Source of the DNA: Pantoea eucalypti
GTDB lineage: Bacteria; Pseudomonadota; Gammaproteobacteria; Enterobacterales; Enterobacteriaceae
Direction of reading: 5' to 3'
Length of the DNA stretch: 64,000 bases
NCBI RefSeq assembly: GCF_009646115.1
Contig: NZ_CP045720.1
Coordinates: 3,971,996 to 4,035,995 of the forward strand
This document shows, in pieces, positions 34,782 to 44,924 of this stretch. The notes under the pieces are model-generated. The model worked only from the letters and a program-made list of their open reading frames with translations. It was not told the origin of the DNA and ran no database searches. The translations under genes and the position numbers were made by a program. Position 1 is the first letter of the stretch. Every line of letters starts with the position of its first letter.

Positions 34782-36716
34782 ATGTCCTCATCAGTGAAGG
34801 TCAAAGTACAGAGCTTTGGTCGCTTTCTGAGTAATATGGTGATGCCAAACATCGGGGCGTTCATCGCCTGGGGTATCATCACCGCGCTGTTTATTCCAAC
34901 TGGCTGGATCCCGAACGAAACGCTGGCCAAACTGGTTGGCCCAATGATCACCTACCTGCTGCCACTGCTGATCGGTTTTACCGGTGGGCGTCTGGTGGGC
35001 GGCGATCGTGGCGGTGTGGTCGGTGCAATTACGACAATGGGTGTGATTGTCGGTGCGGATATGCCGATGTTCCTCGGTGCAATGATTGCCGGTCCACTGG
35101 GCGGCTGGGCAATTAAGTCGTTTGACCGGGCGATTGACGGCAAAATCAAAAGCGGCTTCGAGATGCTGGTTAACAACTTCTCGGCCGGTATTATCGGGAT
35201 GATTCTGGCACTGCTGGCGTTCCTGGCGATTGGTCCGCTGGTAGAAGGTCTGTCACACATTCTCGCCGCAGGCGTGAATCTGATGGTGCAGAACAACCTG
35301 CTGCCGCTGACCTCAATCTTCGTGGAACCGGCAAAAATCCTGTTCCTGAACAACGCCATCAACCACGGGATCTTCTCACCGCTGGGTATCCAGCAAGCCA
35401 GTGAGGCGGGCAAGTCGATCTTCTTCCTGATCGAAGCCAACCCGGGTCCGGGTATGGGCGTGCTGATGGCCTACATGTTCTTTGGTCGTGGTAGTGCTAA
35501 ACAATCTGCAGGCGGTGCGGCAATTATCCACTTCCTTGGCGGCATCCATGAGATCTACTTCCCGTATGTGCTGATGGCGCCTCGCCTGCTGCTGGCGGTC
35601 ATCCTGGGAGGCATGACGGGTGTCTTCACACTGACCGTGCTGAACGGTGGCCTGGTCTCGCCTGCTTCACCGGGTTCAATCCTGGCGGTGCTGGCGATGA
35701 CACCAAAGGGTGCCTACTTTGCGAACATCGCTGCCATTGCTGCCGCTTTCGCCGTCTCCTTCGTAGTTTCCGCTATCCTGCTGAAAACCAGCAAGGTTAA
35801 AGAAGATGACGATATCGAAGCCGCGACTCAGCGCATGCATGAGATGAAAGCGCAGTCGAAAGGCCAGAGCGTGGCGGGTGCACCCGTCGCCAGCGATGCG
35901 ATGAGCGTCGAGCTGCATCACGTGCGCAAAATTATCGTCGCCTGTGATGCCGGTATGGGCTCAAGCGCCATGGGTGCAGGTGTTCTGCGTAAGAAAGTGC
36001 AGGATGCAGGTCTGAGCAATGTGTCGGTGACGAATACCGCGATCAATGCCCTGCCAGGCGATGTCGATCTGGTGATTACCCATCGTGATCTGACAGAGCG
36101 TGCTATTCGCCAGGCTCCGCATGCGCAGCACATCTCGCTGAATAACTTCCTCGACAGTGCGCTCTACAGCACGCTGACCGAACGTCTGGTTGCCGCTAAT
36201 CGCAGCGACGTGCATCGTCAAACGGTCACCACTGCGCTCTCTGACAGTTACGATGAAGGCAACGCACACCTGTTTAAACTGGGTGCAGATAACGTCTTCC
36301 TCGGCCTGACCGCCAGCAACAAAGAACAGGCGATTCGTTTTGCTGGTGAACAGCTGGTGAAAGGCGGTTATGTAGAGCCAGAATATGTTGACGCGATGCT
36401 GGCGCGTGAAAAACTGACGCCGACCTACCTCGGTGAGTCGATTGCGGTGCCGCACGGGACCGTTGAAGCGAAAGATCGCGTGCTGAAAACTGGCGTGGTG
36501 TTCTGTCAGTATCCGGCAGGCGTCCTGTTTGGCGAAGAGCCAGACGACGTCGCGCGCCTGGTGATTGGTATTGCTGCCCGTAATAACGAGCACATTCAGG
36601 TGATTACCAGCCTGACCAATGCGCTGGATGATGACAGCGTGATTGAGAAGCTGGCGAACACCACCCGCGTGCAGGAAGTGCTGGATCTGCTGTCAGGCAA
36701 GCCTGCCGTCGCGTAA
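34782..36716 (+). CDS. mtlA: PTS mannitol-specific EIICBA component MtlA
   Basis: Imports and phosphorylates D-mannitol to mannitol-1-phosphate. The 644-residue protein (start MSSSVKVKVQSFGRFLSNMV, chosen by match to E. coli MtlA over an ATG 30 nt upstream) has the membrane IIC domain (about 1-340), the IIB domain with phospho-Cys388 (IVACDAGMGSSAMG), and the IIA domain with phospho-His558 (AVPHGTVEAK). It is first of mtlA-mtlD-mtlR. Confidence 0.97.
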   Translation: MSSSVKVKVQSFGRFLSNMVMPNIGAFIAWGIITALFIPTGWIPNETLAKLVGPMITYLLPLLIGFTGGRLVGGDRGGVVGAITTMGVIVGADMPMFLGAMIAGPLGGWAIKSFDRAIDGKIKSGFEMLVNNFSAGIIGMILALLAFLAIGPLVEGLSHILAAGVNLMVQNNLLPLTSIFVEPAKILFLNNAINHGIFSPLGIQQASEAGKSIFFLIEANPGPGMGVLMAYMFFGRGSAKQSAGGAAIIHFLGGIHEIYFPYVLMAPRLLLAVILGGMTGVFTLTVLNGGLVSPASPGSILAVLAMTPKGAYFANIAAIAAAFAVSFVVSAILLKTSKVKEDDDIEAATQRMHEMKAQSKGQSVAGAPVASDAMSVELHHVRKIIVACDAGMGSSAMGAGVLRKKVQDAGLSNVSVTNTAINALPGDVDLVITHRDLTERAIRQAPHAQHISLNNFLDSALYSTLTERLVAANRSDVHRQTVTTALSDSYDEGNAHLFKLGADNVFLGLTASNKEQAIRFAGEQLVKGGYVEPEYVDAMLAREKLTPTYLGESIAVPHGTVEAKDRVLKTGVVFCQYPAGVLFGEEPDDVARLVIGIAARNNEHIQVITSLTNALDDDSVIEKLANTTRVQEVLDLLSGKPAVA

Positions 36717-36763
36717 TTCAGAGCAATTCTTTCCCTGGGGCGGTCATGCCCGTCCCGATTTCC

Positions 36764-36785
36764 TGGGGCGGGTTTGCCCGCCCCA
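36764..36785 (+). terminator. strong stem-loop between mtlA and mtlD
   Basis: tggggcggg / cccgcccca with a 3-4-nt loop, 47 bp after mtlA and 26 bp before mtlD. Without a U tract it more likely stabilises the mtlA mRNA or reduces read-through than ends transcription. Confidence 0.55.
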
Positions 36786-36811
36786 TCGTCATTTGATATG
36801 GGTCAAAAATT

Positions 36812-37960
36812 ATGAAAGCGTTACATTTCGGAGCAGGAAACATTGGTCGCGGCTTTATCGGCAAATTACTGGCTGATGCAGGTATCGAACTGGTTTTTGC
36901 TGATGTGAATCAGACGGTGCTGGATGCACTGAACGCGCGTCATGAGTATCCCGTTCATGTGGTTGGCGAACAGGCCAAAGTGGAAACCGTTAAAGGCGTC
37001 AGTGCCGTAAACAGCACCAGCGATGAGATCATCACCCTGGTCTCTGACGTCGATCTTGTTACCACCGCCGTGGGTCCGCAGATTCTGGAGCGTATTGCCG
37101 CCAGTGTGGCAAAAGGTCTGGCAAAACGCAGCGACAACGGTAACACCCGTCCATTAAATATCATCGCCTGTGAGAATATGGTGCGCGGCACCAGCCAGCT
37201 AAAACAGCATGTGCTGAAGGCGCTGCCGGCGCAGTATCACGCCTGGCTGGAAGAGCATGTCGGCTTTGTGGATTCCGCTGTCGATCGCATCGTGCCCCCT
37301 TCTGAAGCAGGCAGCACCGATCCACTGGAAGTGACCGTTGAAACCTTTAGCGAATGGATCGTCGATCAAACCCAGTTTAAAGGTGACCTGCCAGCCATTC
37401 CTGGCATGGAACTGACCGACAATCTGATGGCCTTTGTTGAGCGTAAACTCTTCACCCTGAACACCGGTCACGCCATTACCGCCTACCTCGGCCAGCTGGC
37501 GGGTCACCAGACCATTCGTGACGCCATCCTTGATGAAAAAATCCGGGCCGTAGTGAAAGGCGCAATGGAAGAGAGTGGCGCGGTACTGATTAAACGTTAC
37601 GGTTTTGATGCGGAAAAACATGCGGCCTATATCCAGAAAATACTGGGTCGTTTTGAAAATCCTTATCTGAAAGATGATGTTGAGCGCGTAGGCCGTCAGC
37701 CGCTGCGTAAACTCAGCGCGGGCGATCGCCTGATTAAGCCCACGCTGGGCACAATGGAGTATGGTTTACCGCACGCCAGCCTGGTGCAGGGTATTGCTGC
37801 TGCCATGCACTATCACAGCGATCAGGACCCGCAGGCACAGGAACTGGCCGCGCTGCTGGCAGAAAAAGGCCCGCAGGCTACGCTGGCTGAGATTTCAGGA
37901 CTGGATGCCGACAGCGAAGTGGTGGCTTCTGTGGTGAGCGCCTGGCACGCTATGGCATAA
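36812..37960 (+). CDS. mtlD: mannitol-1-phosphate 5-dehydrogenase MtlD
   Basis: Oxidises mannitol-1-phosphate to fructose-6-phosphate with NAD+. 382 residues, as in E. coli, with the N-terminal Rossmann motif [17 protein letters not shown] and the conserved polyol dehydrogenase core ([20 protein letters not shown], with Lys and His of the active site). Second gene of the mtl operon. Confidence 0.97.
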   Translation: MKALHFGAGNIGRGFIGKLLADAGIELVFADVNQTVLDALNARHEYPVHVVGEQAKVETVKGVSAVNSTSDEIITLVSDVDLVTTAVGPQILERIAASVAKGLAKRSDNGNTRPLNIIACENMVRGTSQLKQHVLKALPAQYHAWLEEHVGFVDSAVDRIVPPSEAGSTDPLEVTVETFSEWIVDQTQFKGDLPAIPGMELTDNLMAFVERKLFTLNTGHAITAYLGQLAGHQTIRDAILDEKIRAVVKGAMEESGAVLIKRYGFDAEKHAAYIQKILGRFENPYLKDDVERVGRQPLRKLSAGDRLIKPTLGTMEYGLPHASLVQGIAAAMHYHSDQDPQAQELAALLAEKGPQATLAEISGLDADSEVVASVVSAWHAMA

Positions 37961-37967
37961 TGCGCAC

Positions 37968-38570
37968 GTGTTAGTGACGCAAGCCGGGCGCAGTTCGCCT
38001 GCGCCCAACGGCGGTATTGAACCCATGCAGGCAATAATGGAAGAGAAGCAGGCTTTTGAGAACCGGGTGCTTGAGCGCCTGAACGCCGGTCGTTCGGTGA
38101 GAAGCTTTCTGATCGCCGCCGTTGAGCTATTGGCTGAAGCCGTCAATCTGCTGGTGCTGCAGGTGTTCCGCAAAGATGACTATGCGGTTAAATATGCCGT
38201 AGAACCGCTGCTGCTGGGTAATGGCCCTTTGGGCGAACTCTCGGTTCGCCTGAAGCTGATTTACGGACTTGGCGTCATCAGCCGGCACGAATATGAAGAT
38301 GGTGAACTGCTGCTGGCGCTGCGCGAAGAGCTGAATCACGACCACGGCGATTATCGTTTTACTGACGACGAGATTCTCGGCCCGTTTGGGGAACTGCACT
38401 GTGTCACGGCCTGGCCACCCGCGCCGGTGTTTAATACTGAAGATCCCGAGCTGCGCAGTATGCAGCAGCAGCGCTATCTGCAGATGGTGCGCTCCACCAT
38501 GGTCCTGTCACTCACCGAGCTGATCGCGCGCATCAGTATGAAGCAGGCGTTTAAAAAGTCCGGTAGCTGA
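37968..38570 (+). CDS. mtlR: mannitol operon repressor MtlR
   Basis: 200 residues, MtlR/FumE family all-alpha protein; E. coli MtlR represses mtlADR, though it has no classical DNA-binding domain. The core AFENRVLERLNAGRSVRSFL and RKDDYAVKYAVEPLL is nearly identical to E. coli. Starts 7 bp after mtlD. The N-terminal 20 residues differ from E. coli, and an internal ATG at 38025 (MQAIMEEKQAFENRV) is a possible alternative start. Confidence 0.94.
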   Translation: MLVTQAGRSSPAPNGGIEPMQAIMEEKQAFENRVLERLNAGRSVRSFLIAAVELLAEAVNLLVLQVFRKDDYAVKYAVEPLLLGNGPLGELSVRLKLIYGLGVISRHEYEDGELLLALREELNHDHGDYRFTDDEILGPFGELHCVTAWPPAPVFNTEDPELRSMQQQRYLQMVRSTMVLSLTELIARISMKQAFKKSGS

Positions 38571-38577
38571 TCCTGTC

Positions 38578-38600
38578 AGGCGCCATCACGGCGCCTTTTT
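38578..38600 (+). terminator. rho-independent terminator of the mtl operon
   Basis: aggcgcc / ggcgcct with loop atcac, followed by ttttt; 7 bp after mtlR. Confidence 0.9.
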
Positions 38601-38673
38601 CGTCTTAACCTGAACGGGAATATGCGCCAGATTTGGTGTATCCTTGCCCTGTTTTCCTCAACGAGTTGTTGTC

Positions 38674-39036
38674 ATGAAAGAGCAAGAAAAGAACGAAATC
38701 AAACTTCTCAGCGATAAGCTGGACGCATTGAACCGCAAAGAACCGCAGCTACTTGAATCGGGTGATGTCGAGAAACTGGGCGCGTTGCTGAAAGAGAAAG
38801 AAGCGCTGGTCATTGAGATTGAGCGCCTGCGCGGTCAGCGGGTTGAAAAACTCAGTGCCGAAGCGCAGAAGCTGCAGAAAATGGGCTTCAGCCGCGAAAT
38901 TACCAAGAAAGAGCAGGCAAATCTGGGCGCGCTGAAAAAAAGCGTGCGCGGCCTGGTGGTGGTGCATCCAATGACCGCGCTGGGACGTGAGATGGGTCTG
39001 ACAGCGATGACCGGCTTCGCTAAAACCGCATTCTGA
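38674..39036 (+). CDS. yibL: YibL family ribosome-associated protein (DUF2810)
   Basis: 120 residues, coiled-coil rich, Lys/Glu-rich N-terminal half and a conserved C-terminus ([30 protein letters not shown]). It resembles E. coli YibL, which co-purifies with ribosomes; function unknown. The ATG at 38674 ([20 protein letters not shown]) was chosen by match to YibL. The position next to mtlR is the same as in E. coli. Confidence 0.92.
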   Translation: MKEQEKNEIKLLSDKLDALNRKEPQLLESGDVEKLGALLKEKEALVIEIERLRGQRVEKLSAEAQKLQKMGFSREITKKEQANLGALKKSVRGLVVVHPMTALGREMGLTAMTGFAKTAF

Positions 39037-39045
39037 CGGAGTCGA

Positions 39046-40026
39046 TCAGGCAGCTGCCTGATCGACATCGGCTTTGCGTTCGCCAGCGGCGGCGTACACC
39101 TGCTCCGCCAGCGCATCCAGCAGTTCATAGCGACGGCGATACTCTGCCCGCTTCTTACTGGCGATCTCCTCCAGTGTCTTGCGCGGCAGGCTCAGCGGCA
39201 GAGTAAACATCCCATCTTTGCGCGCTTCACCGCTCAGCGACAGCCAGAATTCACTGTAGCTGGCAAAGAACTTATCCCCTTTGCTATGGCGATAACGCAG
39301 ACTGCGGAAGACATGTGTCTCATCACCTACCGCCAGAATATTTTCCACACCGCACTGCTTCGCAACAATAAATACCGCTTCCATTAACAGACGCTTTGGA
39401 AAGAGACCGTGAGCCGCTTTGGTCGCCTCGCGGATCATCTCATTATTGATATGTTTCCGCGGCCCCTGTAGTCCACCAATTAACAGGGTGCGCTGGCTAT
39501 TTTCGTTGAGAATAGAAAATGAGAGCGACGCAATAATTTCGTCGTTATAACGCAATACCAGTGTCACTTCCCCTTCCCGGTCGAAATAACCAGAGCTGCA
39601 CGAGAGGATAAAGTTTTCGCCATTTTTACCGGTCAGTGTGGCCAGTGGATTATCCGTAGCGCTTTGCAACAGCTGGCGCAGCATAGGATTTTCCAGATTA
39701 TTCATCAGGCTGTAATGATCAAGTATCGCCTGCGCACGTGCTGCAATGCTCAGTCCTGAACGCAGATAGGGCCGGTGCAGCTTAGCGGGCAACAATCCCT
39801 GCGTGCTCATCAGCAGCGGGAGTTGCGGTAAATGCGACAACGCGTGCAGATAATGCAGCGTCGTCAGTGGCGATATTAAGGTTCTTAACACAAATTTCAG
39901 GCGGAAACGTTTACTTTTCCAGAGTTTATCCGGAACATATTTCCCGCTAATTAACTGAAAAAAAAGAGAAGCAGAGGATTCGGTCGTATTTTCCTGAGTA
40001 GTTATAATTGACATAGTCAGCGACAC
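39046..40026 (-). CDS. VirK/YbjX family protein (DUF535)
   Basis: 326 residues of the DUF535 family, which includes VirK of Shigella and Salmonella and YbjX of E. coli. Members are linked to outer-membrane or lipopolysaccharide changes and resistance to antimicrobial peptides. Signature segments are IGGLQGPRKHINNEMIREAT, AKAAHGLFPKRLL and KQCGVENILAVGDETHVFRS. No signal peptide or membrane helix is evident. A second ATG four codons in (MSIITTQ) may be used. Convergent with yibL at a distance of 9 bp. Confidence 0.88.
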   Translation of the reverse strand: MSLTMSIITTQENTTESSASLFFQLISGKYVPDKLWKSKRFRLKFVLRTLISPLTTLHYLHALSHLPQLPLLMSTQGLLPAKLHRPYLRSGLSIAARAQAILDHYSLMNNLENPMLRQLLQSATDNPLATLTGKNGENFILSCSSGYFDREGEVTLVLRYNDEIIASLSFSILNENSQRTLLIGGLQGPRKHINNEMIREATKAAHGLFPKRLLMEAVFIVAKQCGVENILAVGDETHVFRSLRYRHSKGDKFFASYSEFWLSLSGEARKDGMFTLPLSLPRKTLEEIASKKRAEYRRRYELLDALAEQVYAAAGERKADVDQAAA

Positions 40027-40154
40027 ACAATGAGTTAAACAAGAATGTCACTGAAAATAACATAGTCAATATCAACGGCAGGTTAATGCGGAATAACATT
40101 AAAACTCATATCTGATGACTTCGGGTCCGAATCTGGAATACACAAAATAGAGAT

Positions 40155-40186
40155 AAAAAAAACCGGCGAAATAAATTTCACCGGTT
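40155..40186 (-). terminator. rho-independent terminator of sodA
   Basis: On the minus strand aaccggtgaaa and tttcgccggtt form a stem followed by eight U residues; about 30 bp after the sodA stop. Confidence 0.85.
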
Positions 40187-40215
40187 TATCTTCATTGCGT
40201 TTACGCTTTGTTAAC

Positions 40216-40833
40216 TTACTGAGCAGCAGCGAAGCGGGCTGCCGCTTCGTCCCAGTTAACCACGTTCCAGAACGCTTTGATGTAGTCAGGACGCTTGTTC
40301 TGATACTTCAGATAGTAAGCGTGTTCCCACACATCCAGACCGATGATCGGGAAGCCAGAAACGCCGGCAACCGCTTCACCCATCAGCGGGTTATCCTGGT
40401 TTGCGGTAGAAACCACAGCCAGTTTGTCGCCTTTCTTAACCAGCCATGCCCAGCCAGAACCGAAACGGGTCGCAGCGGCTTTCTCGAACTCTTCCTGGAA
40501 TTTTTCCACGCTACCGAAATCTTTCTCGATAGCCGCTTTCAGGTCACCCTGCAGCGTGGTACCGGTTTTCAGGCCTTTCCAGAACAGGCTGTGGTTAGCG
40601 TGACCGCCTGCGTTGTTACGCAGTGGGCCTTTTTTGTCTGCTGGCAGCTGATCCAGTTTGGTGATCAGCTCTTCTACCGGCAGATTAGCAAATTCAGTAC
40701 CTTCCAGCGCGGCGTTAGCGTTGTTCACATAGGTCTGGTGGTGTTTGGTGTGATGGATCTCCATCGTCTGCTTGTCGAAATGCGGTTCCAGTGCGTCGTA
40801 TGCGTAAGGCAGGGATGGCAGTGAATAACTCAT
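40216..40833 (-). CDS. sodA: superoxide dismutase [Mn] SodA
   Basis: Cytosolic manganese superoxide dismutase, 205 residues against 206 in E. coli. Start [20 protein letters not shown] at 40831-40833. Metal ligands are visible in order: His27 ([12 protein letters not shown]), His of [10 protein letters not shown], and Asp and His of [15 protein letters not shown]. Single gene with its own terminator. On the minus strand a TATAAT -10 element (40901-40906) lies about 65 bp upstream. Confidence 0.97.
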   Translation of the reverse strand: MSYSLPSLPYAYDALEPHFDKQTMEIHHTKHHQTYVNNANAALEGTEFANLPVEELITKLDQLPADKKGPLRNNAGGHANHSLFWKGLKTGTTLQGDLKAAIEKDFGSVEKFQEEFEKAAATRFGSGWAWLVKKGDKLAVVSTANQDNPLMGEAVAGVSGFPIIGLDVWEHAYYLKYQNKRPDYIKAFWNVVNWDEAAARFAAAQ

Positions 40834-41115
40834 GTTCTTCCTCTCCATTTAGTTTGAGCAGCACGACGAATTCGGGACGTGCCGCGTAAGCAGTCGAATC
40901 ATTATAGTTAAATTCATGTAGCGTAAAAGGGTAATCAATGCCCTATTAACCATAAGGATTTGCGAAAGCCGGCATTAGCAACCCGTTGTTTTTACAGTGT
41001 GCTGATGCTGGCTCTGCCTTTTCAGACGTGCCAGGCAGGGAGAGCAGCACGCTGATGCCAGGCTATCAGCCAGCACGCCTCCCGCCTGAACGCCGCGTCG
41101 GCCCTGCTCTGCGCG

Positions 41116-42456
41116 TTACTGACCCAGCTCGCGCAGGGCGCTGTCGAGTGCGCCAACCAGCCAGTCGATATCGCTCTCCTGGAAAGCCAGTGGTGGACGC
41201 AGTTTCAGCACATTCCCATACGGACCGGCGACCGAGGTGAGCACACGATGTTCACGAAGCTTCTCAATCAAATCCAGCGCCAGCGTTTTGTCCGGCGTTT
41301 TGCTGTGACGATCGGTGACCAGTTCAAAGCCGATAAACAGTCCGGCACCGCGCACATCCCCCACACACTCATAGCGATCCATCAGGGTTCGCAGCTCAGC
41401 CAGAAGCTTCGCGCCGACCACGCGGCTGTGTTCCTGTAATCCCTCTTCGGTAATCACGTTCAGCACCGCCTGCGCCGCCGCCATCGCGACCGGATTCCCC
41501 CCAAAGGTATTGAAGTAGGGAATCGAATCGCTGAAGGCTGCCAGCACATCACTTTTTGCCAGCAGTCCGGAAACCGGAATGCCATTGCCCATCGGCTTGC
41601 CAGTGGTAATCACATCAGGCACCACATCGTGGCGACCAAAGCCCCAGAACGCGTCGCCAGTTCGGCCAAAGCCAGGCTGAACTTCGTCGGCAATAAAAAT
41701 GCCGCCGTTGGCATGCACCACCTCAATCGCTTTTTTCAGGAAGCCGCGTGGATTGGGCAGAACGCCGTCCGAGGAGAAAATCGAGTCCGCCAGGAAACCG
41801 GCAAATTTAATGCCGTGCGCCGCCATGTCATCAATCTGCTGCTGAATCTGGTCTGCGAACCAGTCACCCAGGTCGGGCGCATCCACACGGTAGGCATCTG
41901 GCGGCATCACCAGCCGCGTGGTCGGTGCCAGTGGCTGTCCACTGCCCAGTGCCGGAGACGCGCCGGAGGTCAGCTCACTGGTGCCGTGATAGGCCTCTTT
42001 ACTGACGATAATACCGGTACCGCCGCTGAACGCGCGCGCCACGCGAATCGCCAGATCGTTGGCTTCCGATCCGGTGCACATGTACATCGCGCGATCGATC
42101 GCCGCAGGTGTCGTTGCCAGCAGCGCTTCACTGTAATCCAGAATCTTTTCATGCAGGTAACGCGTGTGGGTGTTCAGCATTTTCATCTGCTGCGTCACCG
42201 CCTCAATCACGGCCGGATGGCAATGACCAATGCTCGCCACGTTGTTGTAAACGTCGAGATATTTATCGCCCGCTGCGTCCCACAGATATTGCCCTTCACC
42301 CCGCACCAGATGAACCGGTTTGCGATAGAACAGCCGATAGGATTCGCCAAGCACTTTGCTGCGTTTATCGGTCAGTTTGCGTGTGTCACTGTCGAGCGCA
42401 TCGGCATGTTCAGCACGAAAACTGTTGGTATCCATAATGGTGGAACGCGTGGCCAT
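41116..42456 (-). CDS. class III pyridoxal-phosphate aminotransferase
   Basis: 446 residues of the AGXT2 / ethanolamine-phosphate phospho-lyase / 4-aminobutyrate aminotransferase group. Cofactor elements are GSEANDLAIRVAR, FIADEVQPGFGRTGDAFWGF and the Schiff-base lysine in ITTGKPMGNG. The ATG at 42454-42456 has a good GGGAG ribosome-binding site 7 nt upstream and gives the normal length; the open frame upstream is extension only. The gene is divergent from a DeoR-family regulator, which probably controls it. The amino donor and acceptor cannot be told from sequence. Confidence 0.88.
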   Translation of the reverse strand: MATRSTIMDTNSFRAEHADALDSDTRKLTDKRSKVLGESYRLFYRKPVHLVRGEGQYLWDAAGDKYLDVYNNVASIGHCHPAVIEAVTQQMKMLNTHTRYLHEKILDYSEALLATTPAAIDRAMYMCTGSEANDLAIRVARAFSGGTGIIVSKEAYHGTSELTSGASPALGSGQPLAPTTRLVMPPDAYRVDAPDLGDWFADQIQQQIDDMAAHGIKFAGFLADSIFSSDGVLPNPRGFLKKAIEVVHANGGIFIADEVQPGFGRTGDAFWGFGRHDVVPDVITTGKPMGNGIPVSGLLAKSDVLAAFSDSIPYFNTFGGNPVAMAAAQAVLNVITEEGLQEHSRVVGAKLLAELRTLMDRYECVGDVRGAGLFIGFELVTDRHSKTPDKTLALDLIEKLREHRVLTSVAGPYGNVLKLRPPLAFQESDIDWLVGALDSALRELGQ

Positions 42457-42663
42457 ATTGACTCCCGTTACAAGGATGAAGGAAGAAGAGCGGACTCCTG
42501 TATCATGCCTGCCTGAATCTAAAATGCAACAAAATACACAAAAGCAATAAAATACACATGACGCCGTCAAGCCGCCGCGCTAAGCTTGCTCTCTGATCCA
42601 GACAGAATCTTTCGCGTCACTGGCGTATCATCCATGCTCTTCGCGCTTTATAAGGATTTCTCT

Positions 42664-43440
42664 ATGCTGCAGGAAACGCGCCTTCATCGCATCCGTGCCT
42701 TACTGACCCGGCTAAACCAGGTCAGTACCGAGCGCATTATCAGGGAGCTGGGGGTGTCACGCGAAACCGCGCGCCGCGACATCATTGAGATGGAAGCGCT
42801 GGGTCTGGCACGCCGCGTCCACGGTGGCCTGGTGGCCATTGAAACCCAGGCTGAACCGCCGCTCACGGAACGTCGCAGCACCCAGACCCGGGAGAAACGC
42901 GCAATCGCCCGCGCCGCTGCGCAATTGCTGCAGCCCGGACAGACGCTGTTTCTTGATGCGGGCAGCACCACCACGCTGCTGGCAGAGGAGTTACACGCCC
43001 TTTCCGGCCTGACGATAGTGACCAACAGCCTGCAGGCCGCGCTGGCACTGAGCGCTGGAGAAGAAAACCAGCCGTTGAATAATCAGATTATTTTGCTGGG
43101 TGGGACGATGTCGGCGGGTGCGCAACAGACGCGCGGCGAAATCACCGTTGGCGAGATTATCCGCTACCGAGCCGATGTCGCGCTGCTGTCGCCAGTGGGG
43201 ATTGACGCAGAGTGCGGTGGCAGCAGTTTTCACCCGCACGAAGCGGCTATCGCCAGAGCAATGGTGCAGCAATCCGCTGCCTGCTATCTGCTGGCCGATC
43301 ACACCAAACTCGGCGTGGTCAGCCGCACGGTTTACGCGCCGCCGCAGGCGATCTCCCTGCTGATTACTGACAGTGGCGGCGACAACGGTGCCGCACTTGA
43401 GGCGTTGCAGCAGACATTGCCAGCGGTAATGGTGGTTTAA
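42664..43440 (+). CDS. DeoR/GlpR family transcriptional regulator
   Basis: 258 residues: N-terminal DeoR HTH ([20 protein letters not shown], about 20-40) and a C-terminal sugar-phosphate-isomerase-like sensor with [16 protein letters not shown] and [11 protein letters not shown]. The start at 42664 ([15 protein letters not shown]) has AAGGAT upstream; earlier in-frame ATGs lack one. Divergent from the aminotransferase gene with 207 bp between starts, so that gene is the likely target; the effector is unknown. Confidence 0.88.
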   Translation: MLQETRLHRIRALLTRLNQVSTERIIRELGVSRETARRDIIEMEALGLARRVHGGLVAIETQAEPPLTERRSTQTREKRAIARAAAQLLQPGQTLFLDAGSTTTLLAEELHALSGLTIVTNSLQAALALSAGEENQPLNNQIILLGGTMSAGAQQTRGEITVGEIIRYRADVALLSPVGIDAECGGSSFHPHEAAIARAMVQQSAACYLLADHTKLGVVSRTVYAPPQAISLLITDSGGDNGAALEALQQTLPAVMVV

Positions 43441-44261
43441 CGCAGACGCTGAGGATGGCTGTAGACTGTGGCGCGGCCAGGTTTACTGAATCCAACCAGC
43501 GTCAGGTTGCAGCGCTCAGCCACCTCAACCGCCAGGCGGGTCGCCGCCGAGACCGCAAACAGGATCTCCACGCCGCACATGGCAGACTTCTGCACCATTT
43601 CATAGCTGGCGCGGCTGGAGACCAGCACCGCGCCCGGTCCCCACGCAGCCTGACTGCGATAACCCAGCAACTTATCCAGTGCCACATGGCGCCCCACATC
43701 TTCACAGCCACCCGCCAGTTGACCATCAGGCTGGATCCACGCAGCAGCATGGGTGCAGCCCGTTTTCTGTCCGACCGGCTGATAATCTTTCAGCTGGCCC
43801 AGCGCCCGATCCAGGTGGTCCAGCGCGAAGGTCTGGGTAAACGGCAGCGGAGAGAGCGGCTTGCCAATCTGGTCCAGCTGTTCAACACCGCACACGCCGC
43901 AGCCGGTCCGGCCTGCCAGCGCGCGACGCTGTTCTTTCAGCGCCATAAAGCGGCGGCTGGACAGCTCAATCTGCACCTCAATACCGTGACAGCCCGGCAC
44001 AATATCCATGCCGAAAATGTCGCCAGGTGCGTCGATAATGCCCTCTGATAGCGAAAAGCCCAGCGCAAAAGCCTCCAGGTCTTTGGGCGTGGTCATCATC
44101 ACCACGTGTGATATATCGTTATAGACCAGCGCCACCGGAACTTCGTCTGCCAGCCAGTCATCCTGTGCATCGGTCAGACTGGCGCGCTGCCACACCTGCG
44201 TCCTGCTAACGCCGGTTTGAATTGTTAAATCTTCGCCTGAATCAGGCTGGATAGCTTTCAA
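43437..44261 (-). CDS. fdhD: formate dehydrogenase sulfurtransferase FdhD
   Basis: Passes sulfur from IscS to the bis-molybdopterin guanine dinucleotide cofactor, which makes formate dehydrogenases active. 274 residues; the catalytic cysteines are in [11 protein letters not shown] (Cys121 and Cys124, the same numbers as in E. coli). In E. coli fdhD is divergent from fdoGHI-fdhE; here it is divergent from a fragment of fdoI followed by fdhE, so its original partner enzyme is gone from this site. It overlaps the end of the convergent DeoR-type gene by 4 nt. Confidence 0.94.
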   Translation of the reverse strand: MKAIQPDSGEDLTIQTGVSRTQVWQRASLTDAQDDWLADEVPVALVYNDISHVVMMTTPKDLEAFALGFSLSEGIIDAPGDIFGMDIVPGCHGIEVQIELSSRRFMALKEQRRALAGRTGCGVCGVEQLDQIGKPLSPLPFTQTFALDHLDRALGQLKDYQPVGQKTGCTHAAAWIQPDGQLAGGCEDVGRHVALDKLLGYRSQAAWGPGAVLVSSRASYEMVQKSAMCGVEILFAVSAATRLAVEVAERCNLTLVGFSKPGRATVYSHPQRLR

Positions 44262-44544
44262 AAATATGACCTGTTGTTAAGAGATGATCTCATTCGGTGC
44301 CCGGTAATGCAGAGCATAGACGCGCTCTGATTCTGCCTTTTAGCCCCCGAGAGCGCAAATAAACAGCGAGGCAATTGATGCGGTTTCTTCAGTGAAAATA
44401 ACTGTCGCCCTGCCTGCTGGCGGCCCCATGAGAAAAGGTCTTTTTCATGTGTTAACGCCGGGAAAATCTGCAAATCACTGGGGTGTTAATGCGGATGTTT
44501 TGGGGAACCCGAAACACATGCCAATCCGTCGCCTTACCCTTTAA

Positions 44545-44838
44545 CGGGCCAGAGAGATTCATCAGATTACAGTGAATAAAGAGGCAGGAGACACCCGTAA
44601 AAAGAACTTTGGTCAGAAGAGTCTGTTCTGGACTGCTATCATCAGCTTAGTACTGCCGCCTGCCAGCGGCATTGTGATCCGGGGACCGTACTTTTCAGAT
44701 GCCTTTGTCATTCCGCTGAGTCGGCTGGCACTGATTGTGCATTCTGTTTCGGCAGTGACGCTGATCATCGTGATTATGGTGCCCGCTTATGCCGCATTAT
44801 GGGTCAGAGGCACACTGGCCGCGAGGGTAGAAAGCTGA
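44545..44838 (+). pseudogene. fdoI: remnant of formate dehydrogenase-O cytochrome b556 subunit (fdoI)
   Basis: About 97 codons that match the C-terminal half of FdoI. The segments GDTRKKNFGQKSLFW, YFSDAFVIPLSRLAL and VTLIIVIMVPAYAALWVRG parallel E. coli GDTGRYNFGQKCVFW, YFAPAFSIPVIRFAL and ALIVVIMVHIYAALWVKG. The match begins upstream of the only possible start (GTG at 44572), with no proper start codon, and the last 25 or so residues are missing. A histidine in the last helix (VHIYAAL to VPAYAAL), a probable haem ligand, is replaced by Pro. fdoG, fdoH and the first half of fdoI are absent. A relic of a deleted operon. Confidence 0.85.
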
Positions 44839-44924
44839 ATATGCTCTTAATGAGCCAGACAGCATTATCCTTGTGGATATCGTGAGCGGCGTAATTCGCC
44901 AATAAAACAGGAAAAACGCCCCTG